64,000 nucleotides of DNA, taken from Ophioderma brevispina (Eukaryota; Echinodermata; Ophiuroidea; Amphilepidida; Ophiodermatidae). A program made the position numbers and the translations under genes. Shown here piece by piece: positions 11,803 through 23,814 of this stretch. Numbering within the stretch: the stretch's first letter is position 1; every line of letters begins with the position of its first letter. The notes beneath the pieces are model-generated. The model worked only from the letters and a program-made list of their open reading frames with translations, did not search any database and was not told the origin of the DNA. The stretch lies in assembly GCA_023653785.1 (NCBI GenBank), contig JAMKCH010012676.1:1-64000 (forward strand), written 5' to 3'.

Positions 11803-13832
11803 TCGGAGGATTCATAACCTCCCCTGTGCATTACAAGTTACAAATACAATTTTATTTTTTGGGGCGAATTTCTTCGGTGAAAAGTTGACTCACTTTTAAA
11901 GTACATCCGCTAATAGATCTCTGGCTCCCTATAAGATTAGGATCCGGGTAAGCATCCTAGCTTGTTTAGTAGTATTCCCATCCTTGTTTATTGTGAATTA
12001 TTTAATTTTAAAAATATCATGTTTTCTGTACTTTTCTGGAGTTCTCCAGCTACACTGCATAATTAGGAAGTTGATGTAGTTTTTAGATAGTTCAGTCCAC
12101 CAAGCAATGCACTAAAAATCTGGACAACCTGTGGCTTGTATATTAGACTATAATGCTACTTCCCTTCATAAATAGGACAATGTTTGATATTTTTGTTAAT
12201 TTTTAAAATGCCAATTCAGGATTCGGCATAATTTTATATCATCTTCCTTCCTCATCCCGGTTACCCCTTGGGTCAGCGGCCGATTTTATTGGTCAAACTC
12301 TTATAATTCCATGAATTTAACAATCAGATGACATGGTAAGAAAAAGGTTTTATACAGTTATAACGATGATTTTGATTGGTTAACTCATATGTTATATCCA
12401 TTTCTATCTGTAAAGAGCCAATCAAGATACTGTAAGAATGTGGTAGAACCTCAGATGTCTGTTACAGATCTGTTCATTATTAGCCACGGCAAAGGATCCC
12501 AGCCAGCCATCCTCTCTTACTATGCCTTATTACATGTAATCCAATCTTCCTAGTAACCCTCATTACAAGCTAGGCTAGCCCCAGTGTCTACCCCATCATC
12601 CCATTCTACCCAATTAGTGGATCATTAACTCAGAGCCCATAGAACCTCATTGCCAAGGTTGTTGACCTACTACTGTGGATACTCCCATACCCCGAGGGCA
12701 CAGTTCTGTGACCTCAATACAGATGTATGGTAACGATGACCTTATTAATATTTGAGTATTGTAAATAATACCTATGAATGGGAACTATTCAAAGTTTTTT
12801 CTTGCATTTTGAAATTAGGAGAGTGTAGCAGGAATTCAGTAATTTGTTTGCCATATATTTGAGTATTTTTGTTAAGTGGGCATTGTGGTCATTTATCTCT
12901 AGTGTAGATTTAGCGGTGTTATCAAAACAGTAGATATGGATGGAGCTCTGCCAATGTCTCTGTCTTGGTACTGGTCTAAGTCCACTGGCTCTTTCTTCTT
13001 GTTTTTATGTTTACATGGAATCTACCATTGTAATAAGAGGAGAGAGACAAGAATGGGAAAATACTGATTTTTTCTTTTAAATCCCTCTGTTGCATGGAAA
13101 ATTGCTTTATGCTTGAGTCTGGAATCATGATCAAAATTGTTTTATGGCAGAGTACATGTATGTAAAATAGGTGGGCAAGCAGGGGAAGCACCATGGGGAG
13201 GAGGCAGTGGGCCACCCCCCTATAATTCGCTCCCCTATAATTTGCCCAAAATAAAAAAAAAAAAAAGAGGAAGAAGTAGTTGGAAACTTTATCAAAACAG
13301 TATTCACCAAATCATACCATTTGTGCTGCATTTTGCAAAAGTTTCTAAATTCTAGGGGCTACATCCCCCTTAGACACCCCCATACAGCATGCAAGCACAC
13401 TGCCCACACATTATTTCATCTCACCCGCCCTATCAAGCCTGCCCTGACAACCGCTTATTTTAAACGATGTAAAATTCCTTCAATTTACTCCCTAACGATA
13501 GGGTAAGACCTTGGAAGAAACAAACATTTTTACACACAAATACATATTATGTAATATATAGAAGTTAGGTAGAAGTCATTACTGTAGATTTTAATTGCCA
13601 AAAATGTTAAAATTAGCCTATTACATGAACATAATGGGCTCTATTCATGGTAATAACCACAAATATGTTACACTAGTCAAATGATGTGTATTTTCTTGTG
13701 TTTTAACACTGAATTAAGTGGAAATAGAATGGAAAACTATTTGAAATAAACACTGAAAGAAAAGTCCATTTTGTAGGAAGATACATTGAAATAACTATTG
13801 CAAACCCTTGGTACGGTATGTATATTTTGCAG
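11802..13832. other. Non-coding DNA upstream of the HGD exons
   Basis: This is probably intron or intergenic sequence. Within it, about 12,285-12,455 is a diverged relative of the MITE at 23,042-23,233: it shares 'gacatggtaagaaaa', 'ttttgattggtt' and 'gagccaatca' in the same order. Near 13,200-13,270 there is a C- and A-rich stretch. No other exon is visible. Confidence 0.45.
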
Positions 13833-13961
13833 GAAGAGGGTTTCAGGCCAGGGGGTGCCACCCTCCACAGCATGATGACTCCACATGGTCCTGATGCTGA
13901 ATGCTTTGAAAAGGCATCCAATGCTGATCTCAAACCCCAGAGGATAGCTGATGGAACCCAG
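13833..13961 (+). CDS. HGD: Homogentisate 1,2-dioxygenase, penultimate exon
   Basis: HGD is a cytosolic iron(II) enzyme of tyrosine and phenylalanine breakdown. It opens the ring of homogentisate to give maleylacetoacetate. This exon encodes 43 residues. It follows a good acceptor ('tatattttgcag') and is followed by the donor 'gtgagg', both in phase 0. The translation has the family signature [15 protein letters not shown], then CFEKAS and RIADGT. By alignment with human HGD, the second His of LHSMMTPH corresponds to iron ligand His371. The exon is uninterrupted and joins in frame to the next one. Earlier exons, with the other iron ligands, are not visible upstream in this window. Confidence 0.93.
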
Positions 13962-14659
13962 GTGAGGAAACGGTTTCAGGTACTCTGCAAGAAAAGATAA
14001 AATCAATGTGATTAGAACTTTAACTTAATTAGGATTTTATATAAACAAGAGCCATTGAAATCAGAATGCTGATAATACGTGTTTGAACATATTCTGTGTG
14101 AAGCCGAGTAGTTTGAATTCAATTTTGGACAAATTTGCAAGCAGACATTGTCTGAAATTCATATGATTTTGAAAAAAGTATCTTTAATTCCGATATATGT
14201 AAGAGAATTTCAGTCAATCACATGCACGATACTAATTCAAAGATCAAAATTGGAATGCTCAATTGTAAGTACATAAATGTAGTTAAAGGCACTATCAGGG
14301 ATTTGCTAAATCAGAAATCGGGATCAACTCAAATTTTGTGAATAAGTGCATTAGTGTAACCTGTCTTGTACAAACTTTTGTACTTGATGACAACAATCAT
14401 CAGTGTCTACATTTTGACCAAATATTTGTTTATGTGAAAAATTATTCAAGGTAAAGGCATGAAAGGCAGCATTTTGAAGGTCCCAGTTGACTACTGCATA
14501 ATGAAGAACACAAAACCTTTTCGTTAGACTACCTTCCACCAACTTCTGTTGTGCAGACCAGATTTGCAAAGGAGTATACTTCAATTGCTAATGAAATCTG
14601 ATGACCAGGTTTAATTTGACATTAAAAACATGTTGTTTTCTTTTCTTTTTTCATTCCAG
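13962..14659 (+). other. HGD: HGD last intron
   Basis: GT-AG intron (donor 'gtgagg', acceptor 'ttccag') between the two HGD exons. The part from about 14,283 ('ttaaaggcactatcaggga') to 14,615 resembles the start of TTAA-type MITEs, but I could not find a convincing matching right end. Confidence 0.75.
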
Positions 14660-14806
14660 GCATTCATGTTTGAAAGTTCTTTTAGCATGGCGCTGACCAA
14701 ATGGGGAGATTCTACTTGTCAAAAGGTAGACGCGCAATACTACGAATGCTGGCAGCCGCTCAAGAAACGAATGAAGTTGAACGATTCTGTGAATGATATG
14801 TCGTAA
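14660..14806 (+). CDS. HGD: Homogentisate 1,2-dioxygenase, last exon
   Basis: After a pyrimidine-rich acceptor ('ttttttcattccag') this exon encodes 48 residues and ends at TAA (14,804-14,806). The translation begins AFMFESSFSMALTKWG and continues through YYECWQPLKKRMK, matching the conserved C terminus of animal HGD (AFMFESS...VTKWG...CWxPLK). The frame joins the preceding exon in phase 0 across a 698-bp intron (13,962-14,659). No defect is visible. Candidate polyadenylation signals AATAAA occur at 15,408-15,413 and 15,719-15,724, but I cannot tell which is used. Confidence 0.93.
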   Translation, partial: AFMFESSFSMALTKWGDSTCQKVDAQYYECWQPLKKRMKLNDSVNDMS

Positions 14807-16206
14807 GAAGCTAATACTTCAAAACACATCAGATTTTAATTTTTTATTGCTTTTAACCCCATTGCTGACTCCAGCGGCTGATCGAATACCTTAGTATGTC
14901 CCAAGATAATGCCCTCCTTACTTTTCTTTTTGGTTTGCAAATATATATATATATATTCCCAAAAAGTGAGTAACTTCATTAAAATATGCAGAAAATGCAT
15001 AAGTTGAAAAATACATAGTTTGCAAGCACAAATATTTCTTCCATATTGTAAAAGTATGCAAGGACATGTCTTGGTGCATAATTTACAAGGAAAAAATTTA
15101 CATTGTAATTAGTGGATAATTAAGTCTGAATAGACAAATTTGTGTCAAATTGTCCAGAACTGAGACTACGAGCACTACAGTTACATTTTCCAGAAATGTA
15201 CTACAATTTGTTTGCTTTTTATTTTTATTTTTTTTTTTTCATTTAAGGATTTTATTTTTCTTTTATTCACCCTGTATGATACAATGAATTGACATAAATT
15301 CATGTTATTACATCTACATCTGGGCAAATTTGGCAAAGCCAAATGGCATTTAAATGTCAATTAACATTGATATTGCTTTTTTTTCAAATGGTATTAAACT
15401 GACAATTAATAAAATGGGAAATGAGCACTTTCATGTAAATATAATTACTTTTGCATGCTAAATTGTATTTGAGTAAATGTGCCATGACAAACTAACTGTG
15501 AGTCACAGTGTTAACAAGGACACACAAAAATTGGAGATCTTAAGAAACATTAACATCATTAGTCATTTAAATATAATGGAGAAATTTAGTTAAACCACTG
15601 GAGAGTTTTCACAGGAAGGTAGGGTATTATTTGCAAACGAAATCGGTAAAATAGAGACTGGCATTTTTAATTAGAACAAGGTGGCGGATTTATTTTATCA
15701 GTATTGGGATGTAAGTGCAATAAATATTTGGGAAGGAAGCCTTATTGAAATAGCGCAAAATCACAGATTCATGAATCATGGCTGATCTCTTTAAATTTCT
15801 CATTCCTTTCATAGAGCCTTCGAAGGCAATTAATGCAAGGGTAAAGAATGTATATATAACGTACGTCCTTAGGGATGTGTGATTCAATTGCATGAACATC
15901 ATGCATACAGTATTTGTGCTACCACAGTAAACTGGAGTCATGGACTAGCGGAATATTTCATTGGCATTAAGAAACTTCTGGTGTCTTCCCCAAGGACATG
16001 ATTCAAGTGTCACAAATCTTTGATACATTTAAATGGCAACATTTCTGATACTTAAAGCAGCTGCAAGGCTGTAATATGATTTAATTAAACAAGCAGTTGA
16101 TTAATTCAAAGTGGGAAAATCATAAGAACAAAATGGATACAAGGGTAACTAAATGGTTTTTAATGCACCTAAGCTTCAAAGAACAAAGCATGTAGAATTC
16201 CAAACG
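14807..16206. other. HGD 3' region, no further gene seen
   Basis: AT-rich DNA that should include the HGD 3' untranslated region. Contains a short (AT)n run at 14,940-14,955 and homopolymer T runs. No other feature is supported. Confidence 0.5.
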
Positions 16207-17132
16207 GACTGCAATTTTTTAACATGATCAATGTTATGCAGGATGGTTTTTTTGGAATAAAGAGGGCAAATAATTGATAGGAAATTTGTGTTTAAATGAT
16301 TAACACATGTTTGTTATTAATTGGAATGTATTCAAACAAAATTATAGGTATGCATATCAACCGTTTCTGTTTTCTGTGGGATGATGCAAGGTAGGTTTCA
16401 TTTCGGATGTTTATTGGTAGATGTTATCTCATATGTTTCTGTTTTCTGTGGGATGATGCAAGGTAGGTTTCATTTCGGATGTTTATTGGTAGATGCTATC
16501 TCATATGTAGTTATTTAGTTACATAACTAGACAGTTTTCATTGTATTGTTTGTGGGGCAATGGAGGAAGGGAATCTGATTGAAGGGTGTCCTAACCTTGC
16601 TGGTTATGCCATTGAGTATATTGCATGGCAGTTAAATGTACAGAGTGAAAGAATTCAGAAATGTTGATATGTGGGTGATAAGTATTTTCTAGACTACATA
16701 TGATTGGAAGGTTGAACATAGATCTTCAAGGAAATTTAGATGGTGTAAAATAAAAGTCAGACAGTTTTAATACATCTGCGAGGGTTGAAAAACAGGAAGA
16801 CTTAACTCACTTTTTGGAGATTTGTTTAGATTTTAGTGCTAAAATAATCTAAATGCCCACAGATTCTTAGAACCATGAAGCCTAAACTCATTCAACATCC
16901 TGTTGCTTGCAAAAGCACAGTAACACTTAACCACATCTCAGTGGAATGGAGCACACTCTTTTGGTATCTCAACACTGAGTTACATATAGGAATTACATAT
17001 CATGATTGTCTGATTAAAGGGTGATGTTATTCAACAAGGCAGTCTGCTACTCCTGTATTTTTCCCTGGGTATGTGGAATTACATGAGTTCATTCGTTCTT
17101 GCAAGGCTCATAATAACAGCCATTTTGGAAGG
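16207..17132 (+). repeat. Tandem duplication, copy 1
   Basis: Begins 'gactgcaattttttaacatg' and ends 'cagccattttggaagg'. The same sequence recurs almost unchanged at 17,153-18,031. This copy has an extra 72-bp direct duplication (16,363-16,434 repeated at 16,435-16,506) and lacks about 28 bp that copy 2 carries between two 'aagta' words. No open frame of note. Confidence 0.93.
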
Positions 17133-17152
17133 TTTTTTTTTTTTTTTTTTTT

Positions 17153-18031
17153 GACTGCAATTTTTTAACATGATCAATGTTATGCAGGATGGTTTTTTGG
17201 AATAAAGAGGGCAAATAATTGATAGGAAATTTGTGTTTAAATGATTAACACATGTTTATTATTAATTGGAATGTATTCAAACAAAATTATAGGTATGCAT
17301 ATCAACCGTTTCTGTTTTCTGTGGGATGATGCAAGGTAGGTTTCATTTCGGATGTTTATTGGTAGATGTTATCTCATATGTAGTTATTTAGTTACATAAC
17401 TAGACAGTTTTCATTGTATTATTTGTGGGGCAATGGAGGAAGGGAATCTGATTGAAGGGTGTCCTAACCTTGCTGGTTATGCCATTGAGTATATTGCATG
17501 GCAGTTAAATGTACAGAGTGAAAGAATTCAGAAATGTTGATATGTGGGTGATAAGTACATGATTTTGAATGTAATTTTAAGTATTTTCTAGACTACATAT
17601 GATTGGAAGGTTGAACATAGATCTTCAAGGAAATTTAGATGGTGTAAAATAAAAGTCAGACAGTTTTAATACATCTGCGAGGGTTGACAAACAGGAAGAC
17701 TTAACTCACTTTTTGGAGATTTGTTTAGATTTTAGTGCTAAAATAATCTAAATGCCCACAGATTCTTAGAACCATGAAGCCTAAACTCATTCAACACCCT
17801 GTTGCTTGCAAAAGCACAGTAACACTTAACCACATCTCAGTGGAATGGAGCACACTCTTTTGGTATCTCAACACTGAGTTACATATAGGAATTACATATC
17901 ATGATTGTCTGATTAAAGGGTGATGTTATTCAACAAGGCAGTCTGCTACTCCTGTATTTTTCCCTGGGTATGTGGAATTACATGAGTTCATTCGTTCTTG
18001 CAAGGCTCATAATAACAGCCATTTTGGAAGG
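17153..18031 (+). repeat. Tandem duplication, copy 2
   Basis: Near-identical second copy of 16,207-17,132, separated from it by a run of 20 T (17,133-17,152). It differs by a handful of substitutions and two larger indels, so the duplication is recent or allelic. Confidence 0.93.
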
Positions 18032-18706
18032 TAAGCCTGTAAGAACTAATAAGAGAATTGGTTTTAGACCTAATCTTGTTATGGGTGCATTTTTTGCACA
18101 GGAGATGCTATAAAACCTGGGTGACCCGATCATTATCCGATTTTTCACGTTTTCTCTCACATGGAAGCATCAAAAACATCCAATTACACAAATTCACACA
18201 AATCTTGAGATTGAGAATTACTTCAAAGATTATTATTGTTTATCATTGTAGATATACATGTATATGAAAAAAGTATTTGTGTGAAATTTATACCATGCTG
18301 TTTGCTATATGCAAATCCTGTAATCTTGTAAATTCTTTGATTTCATTTTGTCTGTTTTTAGTCTCAGTCATACAAAAGAGCATACTAAATTCCTTTGTCG
18401 CCTCAATTTAAAGAAGTTAAAGCATAATAAGAGGCATTTAAGAAATTATTGGGGTATTTTGTTCTAGTTAAGGTACAGGGTTAGAAGACTCGTAAAATAT
18501 ATATTTTTGTAGACAAACTGATTACATATAAATTCTGCATGGTGATTTACAATACAAAAAATATCTGAAAAAAAATCTGTATAGATTTACAAAAAAGGAT
18601 GTAAAAATGTGTATGATAAACCACATTCACAATTGTCAACACTAGGCTTACTCAATTTGCACGGAGTGGTATTCACACAGGTTTATACGCAGACAACATG
18701 CACACC

Positions 18707-18893
18707 AGAGGCGTAACAGGGGTCACTTGTAAGACGGGGCAAATTCGCAGTTTGAAGGCAAATTTTCCCGGTTGAAGGTGGTTTGGAGGCAGATTTTCCT
18801 GGTTGGAGGTGAAAATTTCCTGGAGATCAGTAAAAAAAGGGCTGTTTTCTTCCCAGTCAAAGCCCCCCCCCCCTTATGCTACTGATGCACACG
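18707..18893. mobile_element. Short MITE-like element, CAGxGGCGTAA type
   Basis: Left end 'cagaggcgtaacagggg' and right end 'cccccccttatgctactg' form an imperfect inverted repeat around a short G-rich core with internally repeated 'aggcaaattttcc' and 'aggcagattttcc'. Same type as 11,420-11,802. Non-coding. Confidence 0.5.
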
Positions 18894-19779
18894 TATGCAC
18901 ACAATCCACACATACGCACTCGTGCACACCTATAAAATGTTACACAAACACATAAAAGTATTACAGAAACAAAGGCGTGCGTAACTTGCCTCTTGCGCTC
19001 AAAGTGCAAGTGTATGTACTAGTTCAATAACAAAATAAGATCAGATAAAAGGTCTTTTTCTAGACCATGCTTAAGAAAATGTTTTGCTGTGTGGTGTTTT
19101 TCAAAATAGTAACCTAAGAAGAGGATGTAATGTACTTTAACTGTATTTTGCAAAGGATACTGGGAAATATGTAAGGAGTTTGGTTTTATCCAACACAAAT
19201 GAGATAAATGTAAAAAAACCAGCATCAAAAAATAAAAATGATTAGAAGGCTAGACGTACAGTGAGGACATCAAACAAAAAGAGGAAGAAATGTCAAAAGG
19301 TTCCAACCAGAAAGGTTCGAACCATAAAGCATATTCAATTTTCTCAAAGGATTATTTTTATATATATCAAAAGATAAATCATTGTATTAGATCTCCATAG
19401 CTGAAATTTGATTACTGAAATATTAGATTTTATTGTGTTCTAACTTTTAATTTTATTATTGCATGCTTCAGAAACCAAGAATAAAAGGGTGTAATTTATC
19501 AACTTTGTGTTGCCTGAACAAATGTTCTTAGGGACACTGATCAGCCTCATGAATTTGTCCTTATGTATCTACATAGTAAGTACTTAATGCAAGTATGTAC
19601 GGACATACGTCTGTGTGTTAAAAGTTTTTGTATCACCGAGTAAGACATGGTGATATAACATTATTTGGTGTATTTTTTGGGACATAGGGTGTACAGATAT
19701 TTGAGTCATTTATTTATAACATTTGGCATTTGCCAGGCAGAACCCAATATTGCTATGAGCATTAAATTCAAGGGACGCC

Positions 19780-19945
19780 TCCAGAACAGCGGGGAAAGAT
19801 TTATGGGAAGAAGTCCGATTTTAGATGCAGGAGGAAACCGAAGTGCTCAGAGAAAACCTGTGAGGACGAGTATGGATCGGCAACCAAATTCACATACGAC
19901 ACTGGCTCAACTGGAAATCGAACCCGGTGTTCGGGTTGATGTTTG
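19780..19945 (-). mobile_element. tRNA-derived SINE fragment
   Basis: On the minus strand this reads 'gggttcgatttcc' (a box-B-like RNA polymerase III signal) followed by a stretch containing 'ggttttctctgagc' and 'ggtttcctcctgcat', a pattern common in the bodies of metazoan SINEs. The + strand open frame across it is incidental. Confidence 0.4.
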
Positions 19946-20354
19946 GGTTAAAAAATGGAGCCTAATTAATGTGTAACATCACTGCACTGTATCCACTAAC
20001 GCTTAATATTTTATTTGGTTTTTCATCATGTGCATCGTTGACTCGCTGTTTAAGTCTCTATTTTTCGAAAGTGTAAAATTATGTTGAGATCTTGTATAGG
20101 ATGCCTTAACTATTTGTATGGTTGGCTGATTAGCCTCCGGTTTTGCATACTTCTGAAAACAATTTTATATTGGGTATACATATAAAAAAAAGCATAGCTA
20201 TGATACGATTGATCATGTCTGGGTTTTAAAAAAAACTGTGCCTACTGTTGTCTAAGATAGTCATAGTTATGTGGCGCTTTTGTATCATTAATTGGCTTAC
20301 AGTGTATTGTGGATCATATAAGTATAAATTTATATGGTAACTTTAATTCGTTAA

Positions 20355-20654
20355 AGGGTCACGAGGACACTTTAGTGGGGACACCCGAATTCAGCTATAT
20401 TGTTTTAAGTTGGGCAGTATGCCGCTTGATTTACTTTTGGTCTTACCGTTTTTGGGTTTTTTTTTACATGTATTGATTTGAGATTTTTCAAAGTTACAGG
20501 TCACGAGGTTAATTTGGGATTGTTTTGGTTCTTTTTTTTGTCAGATTTGCAGAATGCATAATTTTTAGCCTTCGTGGCTTCCTGGGGCGCTCCATAGTAG
20601 ATCCAATTGTGGGTTTTGAAAGATTCATGTTTTTAAAATTGTCCTCTTGTCCCT
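20355..20654. mobile_element. TTAA-type MITE (300 bp)
   Basis: Starts 'agggtcacgaggaca' immediately after TTAA (20,351-20,354) and ends 'tgtcctcttgtccct' followed by TTAT. The ends are inverted repeats with a few mismatches, and the right target copy has one change. TTAA duplication with AGGG ends fits Kolobok- or piggyBac-mobilised MITEs; the superfamily is inferred. Confidence 0.65.
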
Positions 20655-20989
20655 TTATGTTTTAGCCCTGAATGTGTTGTAATATACCACAATATGAAAC
20701 CCAAATGTTTTATTTCTTGAAAAAAATGCCTTGTTCTGAGCCAGCATTGTAGCGATAGGTTTTGCATTCTAATTCAAGACCCAAAGAAATGTCAACCCTA
20801 AACTAAACCAATATTATTTATGGGTTTTTCTGTGTCGCCTGCCCTGAGGCAGGAGGACACACGGGGACTGCTCTGTCCGTTGTTGTGATTGTCTGTTGTG
20901 AAAAAGGTTATTATTTACCTCTAATATTTTCACACTTTGACGGATTTAAACCAAACTTTGGTCGCGGATGCAAGTATGGCCTCCCTTTT

Positions 20990-21420
20990 TTGTTGATGAG
21001 CTCAAAGGTCAAATTGCTAAGGTCAGAGGTCAAGTTGTAAATGGGCCTGGGAACAATTTGAAATTGACCTCATTTGAAAAAGTGATGTTCGGTAATGGAG
21101 CCAGGTATTGAGTATAGGTGCAACATGGGATCCCTAACTTGTTGCGATGGGGTCGGGGTTGCTTTGCTGAAGATGTAAAGATGTGCTTTTTGAAAAGTTG
21201 AAGTTCACAATGGGACCAAATTTTTTACATGGGTGCAAACATGGGATCCCTGTTTGTTTGATGGGGTCAAACAGTTCATAGTTGAGGTCAAAGGTCATGT
21301 GAGGTAAAGTCGTAAGAATAAGCTGGAAATACAAATGACCTCTTGAGATTAAACTTAAATCATGGGCGAAAACATGGATCCATCTTTTGTTTGATGAGGT
21401 CAAAGGTCATGTGAGGTTGA
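20990..21420 (+). repeat. Degenerate GGTCA-rich tandem repeat
   Basis: Several diverged units with 'gaggtcaaaggtcatgtgagg', 'catgggatccct' and 'gttgatggggtcaaa'-like phrases, period about 100-120 bp. Similar in style to satellite A but a different sequence. Non-coding. Confidence 0.55.
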
Positions 21421-21824
21421 AGTTGTAAGAAAAAATGGAAATGTGTGGGTTTTTGGGTACATATCCTTCTATCCTTTTGGAATATTTCCCAGTCTATAGT
21501 GCTATTAGATCAAGGTTAAATGTTAACCTCTTGATATATGAATTTTTAAATAAGAATGAATGGATCAGTACACATAGAAAAACAAGTCTGGTTTAAATTA
21601 ATGATTGATGTTTGGGTGATAATAAATGAGCCCTTATCATTACCCAGTTTTAACTCTTTAGCAAATTAGATAGTCTGTGTAACACCAGATTGTTTTCTTG
21701 TATATTGGTTCATAATGCTTCTATGATATATATGATTGTATGCAGCAGTTATGTAATGTTATTATGTCAATATGAGCTTTCATATGATAATAAATGCACA
21801 GTGCAATGAATGTGCGCTGTGAAA

Positions 21825-21925
21825 AGAAAAAAAAAAAGGAAAAAAAATCGGAACCCGGGCCCGCATTGGTGAAAGGTGAGCGACTCGCCCGCTACACCAA
21901 CTCGCCTCACAAGGCGAGTCAAAGG
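21825..21925 (-). mobile_element. tRNA(Glu)-like SINE head
   Basis: The minus strand reads 'ttggtgtagcgggcgagtcg' (A-box-like), then 'cacctttcacc' with TTC in the anticodon position, then 'cccgggttccgat' (B-box-like), followed by a T-rich stretch. This resembles the tRNA(Glu)-type head of a SINE. The acceptor stem does not pair and the T loop is altered, so it is not a functional tRNA. Confidence 0.5.
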
Positions 21926-21929
21926 CACT

Positions 21930-23037
21930 GCCAAGGAATGGAAAACTGTGCTATTTTACAAATTATAGTAGTAGCCTACTATAGATATTTTTCCGGCAAG
22001 CTTTTAAAAAAAATGATGGTACAGTGCGGAATTCAGGCACCTTCAATTTTTTAGGTCCAGTGATGGCCCTCACAACTACAAAATAAGTTTACTATTCACT
22101 CATGGTTCAAGGTTTAGAAGGAAGTTCTAATTTTCTCTGTGTAAAAACTTCATTGTTGCATTCTACAGAACACCATTTTGTTTTAAAGTGAAAAAAGGAT
22201 CTTTAGTGCTACATGATGTGATGTAATAAGGTACACAGATGATAATCTAGTGAAGATAATAGACATTTTAATAAATTTAAATTGCAAAAATTATTTGGTG
22301 ATAAAGAACAACTTTGATTTGCAATAGATGCTTTGATCAGCCCCCTATGCATCTTGTGATGTACTCATTTTTATCTGGTAACTTTAACCAAAGGTTAATG
22401 TTTACAAATTTTTGTAAAATTGGTTCATTTCTATCAGTGAAAACTGCACCTTTTCACATGAAGCCAACAGAAAGGTAGATATCTCGGAACAAAAAAAACC
22501 ATTGAGGCACATGATGTGGAAATTTAGGGTGAAGGTGGAATTTTTTATCATAACTCTGCCAAAATTGTCGCCTGCCAGAAGATTTACGCCATCTGAAATT
22601 CAGTTCAGCTGTCTATGCATACTTGGGCTTTTAAAACAATGTCACAGATAAAGTAAGTTTTCCAGTATTCACATAATGCTCCGAACCATATCTTTTTAGC
22701 TGACTTGAGGGTGGTGCAAGTTCCCGGATGAAAACGAGCACCTCATGAATGCATAGTGGGGTGGATCAAAGTGTCTGTTGAGGACTTCCCAGTTTCCCAG
22801 AATTCATAGTCATTATGTCCTGACAAAGTCACACCAATGCAAGTACACTGCATGCTTGTGTATTAAATTCAACATGACAATATTTTCAACAGGCAGATGG
22901 CAAAGTTGCCATGGGAAAGACAAAAAATTCGACCTTTTCCTATCCATTTCAACATGAGAGTTCTTATTTTTTTGTTCCGTTGATATTCCTCTACATTTCA
23001 GTATCATTTAATGTGAAAGGAATGCCGCTGTGTAGTT
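21930..23037. other. Non-coding, no recognised feature
   Basis: AT-rich sequence without splice-flanked coding stretches or clear repeats. Confidence 0.45.
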
Positions 23038-23041
23038 TTAA

Positions 23042-23233
23042 CCCCCTGAGGTTTACCAACCAACCATTGGTTATACTTGGGTTTATATGATGTATTTACC
23101 CAATCAGAGACATGGTAAGAAAAGCTTAAAGGTTTGTACAGATATATGGGAGGTCTATTTTGATTGGTTGCTCAGATGTTATTGCATGTAATGAGCCAAT
23201 CAGAGATACTGTAAGGTGGAAGACCTCAGGGGG
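23042..23233. mobile_element. piggyBac-type MITE (192 bp)
   Basis: Flanked by TTAA on both sides (23,038-23,041 and 23,234-23,237). The ends 'ccccctgagg' and 'cctcaggggg' are perfect inverted repeats. A TTAA duplication with CCC-type ends is characteristic of piggyBac-mobilised elements. The interior has two 'ccaatcaga' words. A degraded relative is at about 12,285-12,455. No transposase. Confidence 0.8.
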
Positions 23234-23814
23234 TTAAGTACTTGTGTTGGTGTGATGTCATCAGGATATTCTGTGAAAACGGCAATTCCTCCAATGTAAA
23301 AATTATTTTTATATCACAATAATTGAGCACATTCTTAAGCAGTTTGGTGCATATTTAGACACTGGCAACTAGGGTAAGGGGAACCTGCAAGTACTTGCCT
23401 AGTGGTATATTTTTAGCCAGTACAAATATCCATTTTTAGAGTGCTTTTTGATGGCACATAATGGGTGCATTGTCTTTTTAGTGGTTGCTTGCAATTGCAT
23501 TTTATTGAAACATTGTGGAAGGGGAGAGTATCATTGTGTTTTGCAAGAGATCCAAGGCCTATGTTAAATGATTAATCCATAGCTCATACATTGCAATCGG
23601 CATGTTTTCCCCCAAGATAACATGATATGTTATAGTGGCAGTAATGTTTGCGGTGAAGTGAGCTCTTACAATAAATACAATATAAGATCTGCTAGTTGGA
23701 GATATCAATTACACACAATGTGTTGTAAGCGAGTAGTGGAACTTCATAAAGTGGCTTTAGTCCCACCCTACATACACCTACATCATACATAAATGGAAAG
23801 CTTATTATGCCTAC

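Larger units (their letters stand above)
18032..20350. other. Non-coding with small repeats
   Basis: AT-rich unique-looking DNA with no supported exon. Two small elements inside it are listed separately (18,707-18,893 and 19,780-19,945). Confidence 0.45.

Noticed and set aside
11389..11899. Lysine/arginine-rich minus-strand frames and pyrimidine-encoded plus-strand frames
   Set aside because: Artefacts of a low-complexity pyrimidine tract inside a MITE-like element.
14283..14620. Another TTAA-type MITE in the HGD intron
   Set aside because: The left end looks right ('ttaaaggcactatcaggga'), but no convincing inverted right end was found.
21825..21925. Functional tRNA(Glu) gene on the minus strand
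   Set aside because: T loop altered and acceptor stem absent; it reads as a SINE head.
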